The position numbers were made by a program, and so were the translations under genes. From Deltaproteobacteria bacterium (lineage in GTDB: Bacteria; Desulfobacterota; Desulfarculia; Adiutricales; Adiutricaceae), in NCBI GenBank assembly GCA_031279155.1, contig JAITJB010000120.1, positions 1-34,367 on the forward strand: 34,367 nucleotides of DNA, read 5' to 3'. Positions 8,215-16,569 of this stretch are shown here, piece by piece. Positions within the stretch are counted from its first letter, which is position 1; each line of letters opens with the position of its first letter. The notes under the pieces were generated by a model. That model made no database searches. It was not told the origin of the DNA and was given only the letters and a program-made list of their open reading frames with translations.

Positions 8215-8680
8215 ATTTACTCGATCTATAATGTTATGATGAAAAGGAACTGGAAAAAATGTAGAAGGCTTGACAGGAAAAATGTAATGATTATTATACT
8301 TGTGGGTTTAAAAAAGTCAAGACAGCCGATAGCGGGCTCTTAGAGTGAGCAACCAGGTTTGGTAATTTAGTATAATATTGTATAAATATAAGCTGTTAGT
8401 ATTACTTAAAATAGCGTTTTGGGCTATTAGTTTTAATCGCCCAGACTAGTCTTGGCTTTAATAAGCCCGTGCTTAGGCCCTGTGAGGTCTAAGGTGAGCT
8501 GACTGAAACTAGAATAGTGAGTTGGAGTTTTGGCACTTTTGGACTGGAAAACCTAAAATTGTAACTTGACCAATTAGTATTGGTGGATTAAAATGAATAA
8601 GATTAGAGCCGCCTTTTTGGGGCGACCGCTAACATTATCCCGCAAATGTTGAAGTTGGACAGTCCCGACAAGGAGGAACA
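8215..8680. other. gene-free stretch upstream of infA
   Basis: 466 bases. It contains A/T-rich sequence at 8360-8395 with several TATAAT-like hexamers usable on either strand, and the infA promoter at 8566-8594. The leader from about 8601 to 8680 has a possible hairpin around GCCGCC/GGGGCG. No other gene is visible. Confidence 0.5.
8566..8594 (+). promoter_or_regulatory. sigma70-type promoter for infA
   Basis: TTGACC (8566-8571), a 17-bp spacer and TAAAAT (8589-8594) match the consensus at 10 of 12 positions with ideal spacing. Predicted transcription start is near 8601, giving a leader of about 80 nt. Confidence 0.7.
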
Positions 8681-8902
8681 TTGACCCGCGAAGATTTGAT
8701 AAAGCTTGAAGGCTACGTGACCAAGACTTTGGGCGATGGCCACATGGAAGTCGAAACCAACGAGGGAGTCAAGATCCGGGCTATGCTGTCCGGTCGACTT
8801 AAGCGGTTTAAAATCCGCGTCTTGATGGGTGACCGGGTGGAAGTGGCTGTTTCTCCTTATGATCCTACCCACGGACTTATTACCTACCGCTTGAAAAGTT
8901 AG
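8681..8902 (+). CDS. infA: translation initiation factor IF-1
   Basis: S1/OB-fold factor that binds the ribosomal A site during initiation. 73 residues, normal length. The family pattern is clear: REDLIKLEGYVTKTLGDGHMEVETNEG, then LSGRLKRFKIRVLMGDRVEVAVSPYDPTHGLITYRLK. Start is TTG at 8681 with AGGAGG five bases upstream. Stop is TAG. In a cell with tRNA-Pyl, read-through would add Pyl and 34 codons to a second TAG, through the terminator hairpin. It is transcribed from its own promoter and closed by the terminator at 8972-8998. Confidence 0.96.
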   Translation: MTREDLIKLEGYVTKTLGDGHMEVETNEGVKIRAMLSGRLKRFKIRVLMGDRVEVAVSPYDPTHGLITYRLKS

Positions 8903-8944
8903 CTTTTGTCTCACCCCCCGGAGCGCTCCCGGTCAGTCCGGTAT

Positions 8945-8965
8945 GGGGCGGCGAGAGTTCGCCGT
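8945..8965 (+). other. hairpin downstream of infA
   Basis: CGGCGA and TCGCCG form a perfect 6-bp stem around a GAGT loop. The flanking GGGGCG can alternatively pair with CGCCCC near 8998-9003. It lies in the transcript tail of infA just before the terminator; it may be part of the terminator fold. Confidence 0.4.
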
Positions 8966-8971
8966 CCTTCC

Positions 8972-8998
8972 GAATCGAACCGGGGTCGATTTTTTTAC
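8972..8998 (+). terminator. intrinsic terminator after infA
   Basis: AATCGA and TCGATT form a perfect 6-bp stem around ACCGGGG, followed at once by a run of T. It would separate infA from the ftsH block. Confidence 0.65.
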
Positions 8999-9039
8999 GC
9001 CCCGCCTTAGCCGGTGGATACCGTAATGTCGGTCTTTTT

Positions 9040-9059
9040 GAGACTTATTTGAAAGTCTC
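9040..9059 (+). other. hairpin in the ftsH upstream region
   Basis: GAGACTT (9040-9046) pairs with AAGTCTC (9053-9059) around a 6-nt loop. It is not a CIRCE element and no T-run follows. It lies about 105 bases before the ftsH start; role unknown. Confidence 0.4.
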
Positions 9060-9163
9060 TTAAAGCTACGCCGGGCTAGTTTGCTGGTCAAATATTCCCA
9101 TATAGGCTTTGGGAAGGCGGATGCAGGCCGGGCGTATTGGTTATTGAAACTTGGGAGCTAAAA

Positions 9164-11071
9164 TTGACATCATTTTCCCGTAATCTTCTTATATACGCTA
9201 TTATCCTTGTGATTGTGGTGGGCCTGTACAACATGTATAAGCCCAATGAAGCCCGCAACTACAAGAGTTATTCCGACATCTGGCAAGCCATCCAAAACAA
9301 AGAAGTCAAAGAAGTTCTACTAAATGAGCATGAGATCATTGTAAATACCACTAGCGGTCGGTGGAAGGCTATTGCCCCGCCATATGATCAGGAACTCTTG
9401 CCCCTCCTGCGTTCCATGGGCGTCAAAGTTGAGATAGCCCCGCCGCCATCGTCTTTTTGGTATGCCTTCTTAGGTAACCTGGTCCAGGTAGTGGTCTTAG
9501 TAGCCGTTTGGCTTTTGATAATGCGTCAGATGCAGGGAGGCGGCAAAGCCATTAGTTTTGCTAAAAGTCGGGCTCGCATGCTTAGCGAAGACCAGAAAAA
9601 AGTTACCTTCGAGGATGTGGCCGGTATTGAGGAAGCCAAGGGCGAGCTTGAGGAGATAATTGATTTTCTAAGGTACCCCAATAAATTTGTTAAATTGGGG
9701 GGCCGCATTCCCAAAGGCGTCCTTTTGATGGGCGCCCCTGGCACGGGGAAGACTCTTTTAGCTAGGGCCATCGCTGGCGAGGCCGGGGTACCATTTTTTT
9801 CCATCAGCGGCTCGGATTTCGTGGAAATGTTTGTCGGCGTCGGAGCTTCAAGGGTTAGGGACATGTTTGCCCAAGCTAAGAAGAACTCCCCATGTATCTT
9901 GTTTATCGATGAGATCGACGCTGTGGGCCGTCACCGCGGCGCCGGCTTAGGCGGTGGGCACGACGAGCGCGAGCAGACCTTAAACCAGCTTTTGGTCGAG
10001 TTAGACGGCTTTGAGCCCAACGAGGCCTTGATCGTCATCGCGGCCACCAACCGCCCGGACGTCTTAGATCCAGCCCTCCTAAGGCCTGGACGCTTCGACC
10101 GCCAAGTCATGGTCCCGGTCCCCGACGTGCGGGGGCGGGTGCAGATTTTAAAAGTTCACAGTAAAAAGGTGCCTCTCTCTTCGGAGGTCAGCCTTGAGGT
10201 GGTGGCCAGGGGAACGCCTGGTTTTTCCGGAGCCGATCTGGAAAATTTAATCAACGAAGCCGCCTTGATGGCGGCCAGAAGCAACAAAGATCATGTCGGC
10301 AATGACGATCTTCAAGCCGCTCGCGATAAGATCATGATGGGAGCCGAGCGCAAGAGCATGATCATGAGCGAGAAGGAGAAAAATACCACCGCTTGGCATG
10401 AGGCCGGTCACACCCTAGTATCATTACTTTGCCAGGGATCAGATCCCATCCACAAGGTCTCCATCATCCCTCGCGGCAATGCCTTAGGCGTCACCCAACA
10501 CCTGCCGGTCGAAGATAAGTACACTTACAGCCGGGAGTATTTTACCGTTCGCATAGCCGTCCTCATGGCCGGACGGGCAGCCGAAGAGCTGGCCCTCAAT
10601 CAGATGACCACCGGCGCCGCTAACGACATAGAGCGGGCCACCCTCTTAGCTCGCAATATGGTCTGCCGCTACGGCATGAGCGAGACCTTAGGGCCGCTGA
10701 CCTTTGGTAAGCAGGAAAATCAAATTTTCTTGGGCCGGGAATTTGCTCAGCACCGCGATTATTCTGAGGAAACAGCTCAGCAAATCGATAGCGAGGTCAA
10801 CCGCCTGGTGACCTCTGGCCACGCTAAGGCCAAAGAACTATTGGCCGCCCACATGGATACTTTGAAAGCCTTAACCGATATGCTTCTGGAAAAAGAGACC
10901 TTGGATGCCGTCCAAGTCATTGAGATCTGCCGGGACGCTATTATCGCTGAAGGCCTAGAAGTGCCGGAACCGGGTGCGGAGTCTAGATTTTCGGCCGGGG
11001 CCAATAAGCCGGAGACTGGCGGCCCGCCTCCAAGTCCGCCTCCGACTCAACCGGACTCTCCAACCCCGTAA
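9164..11071 (+). CDS. ftsH: ATP-dependent membrane zinc protease FtsH
   Basis: Hexameric AAA+ metalloprotease of the inner membrane that degrades misfolded membrane proteins and regulators. Transmembrane helices lie at about residues 8-25 and 100-120. Walker A is GAPGTGKT (about 190-197), Walker [10 protein letters not shown] (about 244-252), and the second region of homology [20 protein letters not shown]. Zinc motif HEAGH is at about 412-416, with a third ligand in [11 protein letters not shown] Pro-rich tail ([17 protein letters not shown]) is extra. I choose the TTG at 9164 because GGGAG lies six bases upstream and the protein then begins as in other FtsH; a TTG at 9137 would add nine residues. 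It heads the ftsH-folP-cdaA-ybbR-glmM block. Confidence 0.95.
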   Translation: MTSFSRNLLIYAIILVIVVGLYNMYKPNEARNYKSYSDIWQAIQNKEVKEVLLNEHEIIVNTTSGRWKAIAPPYDQELLPLLRSMGVKVEIAPPPSSFWYAFLGNLVQVVVLVAVWLLIMRQMQGGGKAISFAKSRARMLSEDQKKVTFEDVAGIEEAKGELEEIIDFLRYPNKFVKLGGRIPKGVLLMGAPGTGKTLLARAIAGEAGVPFFSISGSDFVEMFVGVGASRVRDMFAQAKKNSPCILFIDEIDAVGRHRGAGLGGGHDEREQTLNQLLVELDGFEPNEALIVIAATNRPDVLDPALLRPGRFDRQVMVPVPDVRGRVQILKVHSKKVPLSSEVSLEVVARGTPGFSGADLENLINEAALMAARSNKDHVGNDDLQAARDKIMMGAERKSMIMSEKEKNTTAWHEAGHTLVSLLCQGSDPIHKVSIIPRGNALGVTQHLPVEDKYTYSREYFTVRIAVLMAGRAAEELALNQMTTGAANDIERATLLARNMVCRYGMSETLGPLTFGKQENQIFLGREFAQHRDYSEETAQQIDSEVNRLVTSGHAKAKELLAAHMDTLKALTDMLLEKETLDAVQVIEICRDAIIAEGLEVPEPGAESRFSAGANKPETGGPPPSPPPTQPDSPTP

Positions 11072-11088
11072 AAAATATTATAAAATGG

Positions 11089-11112
11089 CTAGCCCGCTTC
11101 TTTAGCGGGCGC
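11089..11112 (+). other. hairpin between ftsH and folP
   Basis: GCCCGC and GCGGGC form a 6-bp stem around TTCTTTA. No T-run follows, so it is more likely an RNA-processing or stability hairpin within the operon than a terminator. Confidence 0.4.
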
Positions 11113-11171
11113 CATCGCGCCTTAGGTCCGAGAAAAGATAACCCTATCAACTAAATAAAAAGGTCATAACC

Positions 11172-12068
11172 ATGGTTTGCGGATCCGACAAGCTACTTTC
11201 TTGGTCTTGCTTGGGCCGAAAATACCAACTTGATTTTAGTCGCACCGTGGTCATGGGGATTATCAACATCACCCCGGATTCTTTTTCTGATGGCGGCTTG
11301 TTTTTCTCCCCTGAGAAAGCCTTAGAGCTGGCCGATCGCCATATAGCCGAGGGCGCGGATCTATTGGATTTAGGCCCTGAAACCACCCGCCCGGGCTCAT
11401 TACCAACTAATTTAGACGAGCAGTGGCGGCGCTTAAATCCAGTGCTCAGTAGCCTTAATAAAAAAGAGGGCTGCCCGCCAATTTCCATTGACGCCAACCT
11501 GAGCCTTATCGCTGAAAAAGCCCTAAATTCTGGGGCCTCCATCATCAACGACATCTACGCTGGTCGAAAAGATCCCAAAATCTTCGAGGTGGCCGCTTCC
11601 TACGGCGTCCCCATCATCCTCATGCATATGTTAGGGGAACCTAGGACGATGCAGATTGAGCCCCACTACGACGATGTGGTTAGTGAAGTCAGAGACTTTT
11701 TAAATGAACGGGCTCAAATAGCTATGGACGCCGGCATCCCCAAAGAGCGCATCATTTTGGATCCTGGTTTGGGTTTTGGCAAAAACGCTGACCACAACCT
11801 AATCCTCTTAAATCGCTTCCCTGAGTGCATACCGGAGGGTTTTCGATCTCTAATGGCCTTATCGCGCAAGGCTTTCTTGGGCCGGATCACCGGTTATACC
11901 GAGGCTAAAAAGCGGGACCAAGCTACGGCGGCAGCCAACGCCATCGCCGTCCTCAAAGGGGCTGATATGATCCGTGTCCACAATGTTGCCCCCAGCCTCG
12001 ACGCCTGCCAGGTGGCCTTGGCAACCAAAATGGAGAGCCTTAATGTCGCTCCCCATGAACCTTTCTAG
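11172..12068 (+). CDS. folP: dihydropteroate synthase
   Basis: Joins para-aminobenzoate to hydroxymethyl-dihydropterin diphosphate in folate synthesis. 298 residues on a TIM barrel. Signatures are VMGIINITPDSFSDGG (about 28-43), DLGPETTRPGS (family DVGGESTRPG), DPGLGFGK, and the C-terminal IRVHN. The ATG at 11172 has AAGG about nine bases upstream. The position after ftsH is the conserved order. Stop is TAG. If read as pyrrolysine, a second TAG follows eight codons later and TAA eight codons after that. The end of the coding region runs into the repeat at 12120-12187. Confidence 0.95.
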   Translation: MVCGSDKLLSWSCLGRKYQLDFSRTVVMGIINITPDSFSDGGLFFSPEKALELADRHIAEGADLLDLGPETTRPGSLPTNLDEQWRRLNPVLSSLNKKEGCPPISIDANLSLIAEKALNSGASIINDIYAGRKDPKIFEVAASYGVPIILMHMLGEPRTMQIEPHYDDVVSEVRDFLNERAQIAMDAGIPKERIILDPGLGFGKNADHNLILLNRFPECIPEGFRSLMALSRKAFLGRITGYTEAKKRDQATAAANAIAVLKGADMIRVHNVAPSLDACQVALATKMESLNVAPHEPF

Positions 12069-12119
12069 GACAGTAAATCCAATCGCTTTAGGTAGACTAA
12101 GCCAGACCCCGGCTAAAAT

Positions 12120-12187
12120 TGCTAGGGAAAAAATGGCTAGAGGAAAAATGGCTAGAGGAAAAAGTAGCGAGGGAAAAAGTAGCTAGT
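12120..12187. repeat. 15-bp tandem repeat between folP and cdaA
   Basis: Units of about 15 bp (GGCTAGAGGAAAAAT and variants ending AGTAGCGAGGGAAAA) repeat roughly four times up to four bases before the cdaA ATG. The array replaces a normal spacer and itself supplies the only purine-rich ribosome-site-like bases. Confidence 0.75.
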
Positions 12188-12191
12188 AAAG

Positions 12192-13004
12192 ATGTTTAGT
12201 TCCATCGTCGACACCGTAGCCATCATGCGCAGGGAAGATTACGCCGACATCATCTTGGTGGCGGTGATAATCTATAACGTCATCATGCTGGTTCGCGGGA
12301 CCAGGAGCGGTCAGGTGCTCTTGGGCTTGGGCCTACTCCTTGTGACCTACTTTTTGGCGGGATACTTCCAGCTTTTAACTTTAAGTTTTTTAATGGCCAA
12401 TTTGATGGCCAACATCTTTACGTTCTTGGTGATTTTATTTGCCGCCGATATCAGGCGGGGGCTAGCCAGGATGGGGCGCTTTTCCTTTTCCAAAACCAAC
12501 CCGGCAGTCTACGACGCCATTAACGAGGTGGTCAGAGCGGCGTTTTTTATGGCTGAAAACCGCGTTGGGGCTCTGATCGCCTTTGAACGCCACGTAAGCT
12601 TAGGCGAGTACATCGAAGCCGGGGCCAAGCTCTTTTCGGTCGTCTCAGATAGGCTTTTACTGGCCATTTTTAACAACCACGCCCCGCTCCACGATGGGGC
12701 CGTCATCATCCAAGACGGCCGCTTAGCTGCGGCCGGCTGCTTTTTGCCGCTTTTGCCTTCAGAGGATAACGTGGCCAAGTTCTTCGGCACCCGCCACCGG
12801 GCGGCCATCGGCTTATCTAGGGAATCTGACGCCCTGATAGTCGTTGTCTCCGAAGAAAGAGGCCTGGTTTCTTTGGTCCGCGACGGCGAGGTCGAGGTCA
12901 TGATGGGCGCGGCCAGCCTGCGCGATCGCTTGCTAAGCGAGATGGGCCTTAAGGTTAAAAAGGATAAGGTCAGCCCGATTAGACCAGTAACCAAAACCCT
13001 TTAA
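12192..13004 (+). CDS. cdaA: diadenylate cyclase CdaA (c-di-AMP synthase)
   Basis: Membrane cyclase making c-di-AMP from two ATP. 270 residues. Three N-terminal transmembrane helices span about residues 15-80, then a DAC domain. The catalytic signature HDGAVIIQDGRLAAAGCFLP and the RHRAA motif (GTRHRAAIGLS) are intact, followed by VVVSEERGLVSLV. It is followed by its usual partner ybbR (cdaR) and by glmM, the same trio as in Firmicutes and many deltaproteobacteria. The ATG at 12192 is preceded by a repeat with only a weak ribosome site (AGTAAAG). Also called dacA or ybbP. Confidence 0.94.
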   Translation: MFSSIVDTVAIMRREDYADIILVAVIIYNVIMLVRGTRSGQVLLGLGLLLVTYFLAGYFQLLTLSFLMANLMANIFTFLVILFAADIRRGLARMGRFSFSKTNPAVYDAINEVVRAAFFMAENRVGALIAFERHVSLGEYIEAGAKLFSVVSDRLLLAIFNNHAPLHDGAVIIQDGRLAAAGCFLPLLPSEDNVAKFFGTRHRAAIGLSRESDALIVVVSEERGLVSLVRDGEVEVMMGAASLRDRLLSEMGLKVKKDKVSPIRPVTKTL

Positions 13005-13069
13005 CTAAAACCCAATAACCAAAACTCAAAACCCAATAACCATATCCCTTTAGCCAAAACCCTTTAAAC
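12989..13069. repeat. A/C-rich repeats after cdaA
   Basis: CCAAAACCCTTTAA and AAAACCCAATAACC variants alternate between the end of cdaA and about 13069. The first copy overlaps the last codons of cdaA. A T-run follows at 13075-13082 but no stable stem precedes it. Confidence 0.6.
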
Positions 13070-13167
13070 AAGTCTTTTTTTTGATTCATTTTTTCCACCC
13101 TAAATGGCCCAGATTGCCAACACCCTGACCGAAGGTATGTTTGGGAGCTTAAAGCTTTGATGCATCC

Positions 13168-14154
13168 ATGACCAATTTTCTGAAAACCAAATTTCCCGTC
13201 ATAGTGCTGTCGCTAGTCTTGAGCTTTTTGTTCTGGTTGCGCGTCTCTGGCCAGAATATGACCACCCACGATCTAGTCTTCTCGCTAGTCTTAAACGATA
13301 TCCCCACCAACATAGCCTTAGGCGATAATACCCCTGAAACCTTTAACATTAGGGTTGAGGCCAATACCGCCCAGGCCAGGTTGTTTACCGACCGTAGGCA
13401 GGTGCTAAGGCTAGACATGTCTGACATCAGGCCAGGTAAAAATACCAAGGCTATCGATCGCGAGGCCATAACTAGTCTGTTACCCCGTGGAGTCAGGATT
13501 ACCAGGGTGACCCCGGAGGAGTTGGTCTTTGAGGCCTACGCCTACGTCGATAAAACTGTTCCGGTAAGAGTACCCGAGATAGGTTCGCTGTGGGAGGCGC
13601 TTGAAAAGAAAGGCGATTTAAAGATCGTACCCCTTGAGGCCGTTCTTTACGGTCCCTCTAATCGCTTAGAAGATATTATCGATGTTCCAACCAACCCCTT
13701 TAATTGGGATTTAGTCAGAAACATTGGCGCAACTCAAATCTTAAAGCCTCAGCTCTCTGGCTTAGACAGTTGGCTTAAAATCAGCCCCAATGAGTTTCGG
13801 GCGACGGCTGACGTCTCCGTTAAGTACAAAAACCTAGCCTTCGATGTCCCGGTAAAGCTTAAGGATCTGGCCGCTTTTGGTGAAAAGGCTAAAAACGTCA
13901 ACTTCCGGCCACAAGAGGTGGCCGTAACCGTGTCCTGGCCCATGAACCTGCCTGACCCGGCCCCAAGTTCTGATGGGGGGGTAATCATAACCGTGACAAT
14001 TGACCCGGCGACCTTGGAGCGCCGCAAGAGCCTGAGAGTCGATTTAGAGGTCGAGCATCCCAATCCCGACGTCAGGATTATCACGGCTTATCCCCAAAGA
14101 ATTTTAGCCACCTGGGAGGAAGTAGACAAAACCTCCAATCAAGGTGAGGAGTGA
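13168..14154 (+). CDS. ybbR: YbbR/CdaR-like regulator of CdaA
   Basis: Membrane-anchored protein whose YbbR repeats face outside the cytoplasm and modulate CdaA. 328 residues: a short N-terminal cytoplasmic tip, one transmembrane helix (about 8-25, FPVIVLSLVLSFLFWLRV), then beta-rich YbbR-type repeats, for example KTVPVRVPEIG and LAFDVPVKLKD, each followed by P-x-x-V-x-V/A-style strands. The position between cdaA and glmM supports the call. No good ribosome site precedes the ATG at 13168. The stop TGA is three bases before the glmM ATG. Confidence 0.88.
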   Translation: MTNFLKTKFPVIVLSLVLSFLFWLRVSGQNMTTHDLVFSLVLNDIPTNIALGDNTPETFNIRVEANTAQARLFTDRRQVLRLDMSDIRPGKNTKAIDREAITSLLPRGVRITRVTPEELVFEAYAYVDKTVPVRVPEIGSLWEALEKKGDLKIVPLEAVLYGPSNRLEDIIDVPTNPFNWDLVRNIGATQILKPQLSGLDSWLKISPNEFRATADVSVKYKNLAFDVPVKLKDLAAFGEKAKNVNFRPQEVAVTVSWPMNLPDPAPSSDGGVIITVTIDPATLERRKSLRVDLEVEHPNPDVRIITAYPQRILATWEEVDKTSNQGEE

Positions 14155-14157
14155 GGC

Positions 14158-15603
14158 ATGGACAGCCAAAATACTAGGGTCTTGTTTGGGACCGACGGCA
14201 TAAGAGGGGTCGTCAACCGCGCTCCCATGACGGCGGAAATGGCTCTCTCATTGGGCCGGGCGCTTACCTACCTTCTGCAGACGGATCTCTGTCTAACCAG
14301 GCGCCCTAAGATAGTCGTCGGTCAAGATACCCGCCTTTCGGGCCATATGCTCTCAGACGCCCTTTCAGCCGGCATTATGAGCCAAGGTGGGGATGTCTTT
14401 TCAGCTGACGTTTTGCCTACCCCGGGCCTAGCTAACCTCGCTTCCAGCACCCGCGCCGACGCCGGTGTGGTCATCTCGGCCTCCCACAACCCCTTTCAGG
14501 ACAATGGGCTTAAGATCTTCGACGGTCAAGGCTATAAATTGCCCGATGAGACCGAAGCTAGGCTTGAGAGGCTGATGGAAGATAGAACCCTCTTAGACCA
14601 TCAGAGGGCTAAAAGCGAGGCCGTGGGACGGTCGTGGCGTATTCACGACGCCGTGGGCCGCTACGTGGTCGCCCTTAAGGCCACCTTTCCCAAAGCCTTA
14701 AGCTTAGAGGGTTTGACCTTGGTTTTAGATTGCGCCAATGGAGCGGCTTACCAGTCGGCGCCGGCGGTGTTTGAGGAGCTTGGGGCTCAAGTTCACCTTT
14801 TGGGAGTTAACCCGGACGGCTTCAACATTAATCGCGGCCTAGGGTCCTTGCACCCGGAAGTCTGCGCCGAAAAAGTCTTAGAGGTCCACGCTGACCTAGG
14901 CGTCACCTTAGATGGCGACGCTGATAGGGCTATTTTTATCGATCACCGTGGCGAGGTCGTCGATGGCGATCAGATAATGTATTTGTGCGCCATGCACCTA
15001 AAAGACAAAAATGAGCTTAGCCGCAGTACCATAGCTACCACCGTCATGAGCAACATGGGTTTGGAACTAGCTTTGGAGAGAGAATCTATCAAAATGCTGC
15101 GCACAGCTGTCGGCGACCGCTACGTTGCCGAATGCTTAAGGCGCGAGCGGCTCAATTTTGGCGGCGAAAAGAGCGGACACCTTATCTTTCTAGATCACGC
15201 TACTACCGGGGACGGGACGCTAGCCGCCCTTCAGACCTTGGCTGTAATGAAAACCACTGGCCGCTCCTTACGGGATTTAGCCGGCTTAATCTCCTTGTTG
15301 CCCCAGGTCCTTATAAGCGTCCCGGTGGCTGAGCCGGTAGCCGCCGCCGCCCATCCAAAGGTCACGGCCTTGGTCAAAGAGGTAGCTGAGCGCCTAGGCC
15401 GACGCGGCCGAGTGCTTCTAAGGCCCTCAGGCACCGAACCCGTGGTCCGGGTCATGGTCGAGGGCGAGGACGAGGCTCAAATTAACGAATTAGCCAGAGA
15501 ATGCGCCTTAACGGTGGCCTCTGTCCCGAGCCTTCTGGCCCCTACGCCGTCTAGTCATGTGGCCTCTAGTTCGGTTGAGCAATGTGTCAGTAATGGCAGC
15601 TAG
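14158..15603 (+). CDS. glmM: phosphoglucosamine mutase
   Basis: Interconverts glucosamine-6-P and glucosamine-1-P for peptidoglycan and LPS. The phosphoserine loop VVISASHNPFQDNG (Ser about 103), metal loop DGDADR, sugar-binding GGEKSGH and phosphate-binding RPSGTEPVVRVM are present. At 481 residues it is about 30 longer than usual because of a Ser/Ala-rich tail (SLLAPTPSSHVASSSVEQ). GAGGAG precedes the ATG. Stop is TAG. Read-through as Pyl would add 58 further codons, the first part through a Lys/Ile-rich repeat (15612-15692), to TAA at 15778. That is the longest TAG extension in the window. Confidence 0.95.
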   Translation: MDSQNTRVLFGTDGIRGVVNRAPMTAEMALSLGRALTYLLQTDLCLTRRPKIVVGQDTRLSGHMLSDALSAGIMSQGGDVFSADVLPTPGLANLASSTRADAGVVISASHNPFQDNGLKIFDGQGYKLPDETEARLERLMEDRTLLDHQRAKSEAVGRSWRIHDAVGRYVVALKATFPKALSLEGLTLVLDCANGAAYQSAPAVFEELGAQVHLLGVNPDGFNINRGLGSLHPEVCAEKVLEVHADLGVTLDGDADRAIFIDHRGEVVDGDQIMYLCAMHLKDKNELSRSTIATTVMSNMGLELALERESIKMLRTAVGDRYVAECLRRERLNFGGEKSGHLIFLDHATTGDGTLAALQTLAVMKTTGRSLRDLAGLISLLPQVLISVPVAEPVAAAAHPKVTALVKEVAERLGRRGRVLLRPSGTEPVVRVMVEGEDEAQINELARECALTVASVPSLLAPTPSSHVASSSVEQCVSNGS

Positions 15604-15611
15604 AGTAGAAG

Positions 15612-15692
15612 GTTATTAAAATTTATTAAAAGTTATCAAACTAAATTTATTAAAGTTTATCAACTAAATTTATCAAAGTTTATCAAATTAAA
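15612..15692. repeat. A/T-rich repeats after glmM
   Basis: TTTATTAAA, TTTATCAA and ACTAAATTTATCAAAG variants repeat about five times between the glmM stop and the terminator at 15694-15723. They stay open in the glmM frame beyond its TAG. Confidence 0.7.
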
Positions 15693-15693
15693 A

Positions 15694-15723
15694 AGGCGGG
15701 CTGACCAGAAGTCAGACCCGCCT
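15694..15723 (-). terminator. intrinsic terminator of the minus-strand exported gene
   Basis: AGGCGGG-CTGAC pairs with GTCAG-A-CCCGCCT (12 bp, one bulge) around CAGAA. On the minus strand it is followed by a T-run (A-run at 15688-15693 on the plus strand). It closes the transcript of the gene at 15826-16206. The stem may also stop glmM transcripts, though no T-run follows in that direction. Confidence 0.75.
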
Positions 15724-15825
15724 AAGAACCATCAAAAAAAATTATCGACTAATATACGATCAACTAGTGTGGCCAACTAATGTCAGCCAAAACAAGTCAT
15801 TTTAAGGCAAATCACGAAATACTGC

Positions 15826-16206
15826 TCACTGTTGGTACATTTTCTGGTAGGCCGCGACAATAGTATCTTTGTGGCTTTCGACCAAGGCCTTTTCCTCGGG
15901 GCTGAACTTCATGGTGGGATTGGAGTCCAGTACCATGTTGATCATTTCGGCAGTGGCGCCCGGAGCCGAGTAGGCGGCAGCCGCGTGGGCGAGCTTGGCC
16001 ACGACGATCGGGGCCCTAGTCTGGAGCTCGGGGCTGAGCCCTTCGAGGAAGGCCGCTTGACCGGCCATGCCGGCTTCACCGGATTGAACGAACAGATCAA
16101 TGTCATCAGCCGTCAAGGTGATCTCTGGCAATTGGGCTAAGGCTAGGGACGAGAACAGCACCGTGGCGACGAAAATCGTGAAAAGACTAGTAAGTTTCCT
16201 GAACAT
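15826..16206 (-). CDS. small exported protein of unknown function (paralogue 2)
   Basis: 126 residues. A Sec signal peptide (MFRKLTSLFTIFVATVLFSSLALA) is cut after ALA, just before QLPEI. The mature region is Ala-rich and helical and carries LTADDIDLFV near its start and FSPEEKALVESHKD near its end. These align with LSEQDITLFV and PDDQEKALIEKHLD of the protein at 7235-7666 at almost the same separation, so this is a divergent paralogue. It lacks cysteines. AAGAGG lies about 11 bases before the ATG. Upstream is a nested dyad (16247-16293), downstream a strong terminator, so it is a single-gene unit. Function unknown; a periplasmic location is inferred. Confidence 0.8.
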   Translation of the reverse strand: MFRKLTSLFTIFVATVLFSSLALAQLPEITLTADDIDLFVQSGEAGMAGQAAFLEGLSPELQTRAPIVVAKLAHAAAAYSAPGATAEMINMVLDSNPTMKFSPEEKALVESHKDTIVAAYQKMYQQ

Positions 16207-16225
16207 AATAAACAGAACCTCTTTA

Positions 16226-16239
16226 GCTCAAAAATGAGC
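16226..16239 (-). other. short hairpin in leader of the exported gene
   Basis: GCTCA and TGAGC form a 5-bp stem around AAAA, about 20 bases upstream of the ATG at 16206. It may shape the messenger leader. Confidence 0.35.
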
Positions 16240-16246
16240 GATAATT

Positions 16247-16293
16247 TGCTTGGTAAAAAAAAATACACCAAAAAATATGGTGATAACCAAGCA
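16247..16293. promoter_or_regulatory. nested inverted repeat upstream of exported gene
   Basis: TGCTTGGT (16247-16254) is perfectly repeated inverted as ACCAAGCA (16286-16293). Inside it CACCA (16266-16270) pairs with TGGTG (16278-16282). The symmetric 47-bp element lies 41 bases upstream of the start codon at 16206. It could be an operator or a leader RNA fold. Confidence 0.5.
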
Positions 16294-16476
16294 GGAAATT
16301 AAATTATACCAGTCAAAATCTAGCCAAAATTTTTGACTAGATAAAAATTACAATAGATATTGATAACTATTGGGTAAGACGTGTGCTGTTTTCTCGTTTT
16401 GGCCTTTCTGTTATCTGTGTTGTGTCGCTTTAGCGACTCAAGCACATAAAAGACAATTTACCAAGAAAGTGTCCGG

Positions 16477-16506
16477 TTGTCAAGATTTTTTTTATAACAT
16501 TATTTT
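16477..16506 (+). promoter_or_regulatory. candidate promoter for the riboswitch-cbiZ transcript
   Basis: TTGTCA (16477-16482) is followed 18 bases later by TATTTT (16501-16506). The match is moderate, but position and orientation fit the downstream riboswitch. Confidence 0.35.
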
Positions 16507-16569
16507 GCTAGTTCAAAATCAGTAAACTGAGGTAACATAGGGCTGGAATAATAAAAATCACCTGGAATA

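Noticed and set aside
8903-9010. Possible tRNA from a GGTTCGATTC-like T-loop on the minus strand
   Set aside because: No matching acceptor, D or anticodon arms; the sequence is explained by the infA terminator hairpins.
11974-12186. 70-residue frame overlapping the folP end
   Set aside because: Shadow frame of folP running into the 15-bp repeat; no family features or ribosome site.
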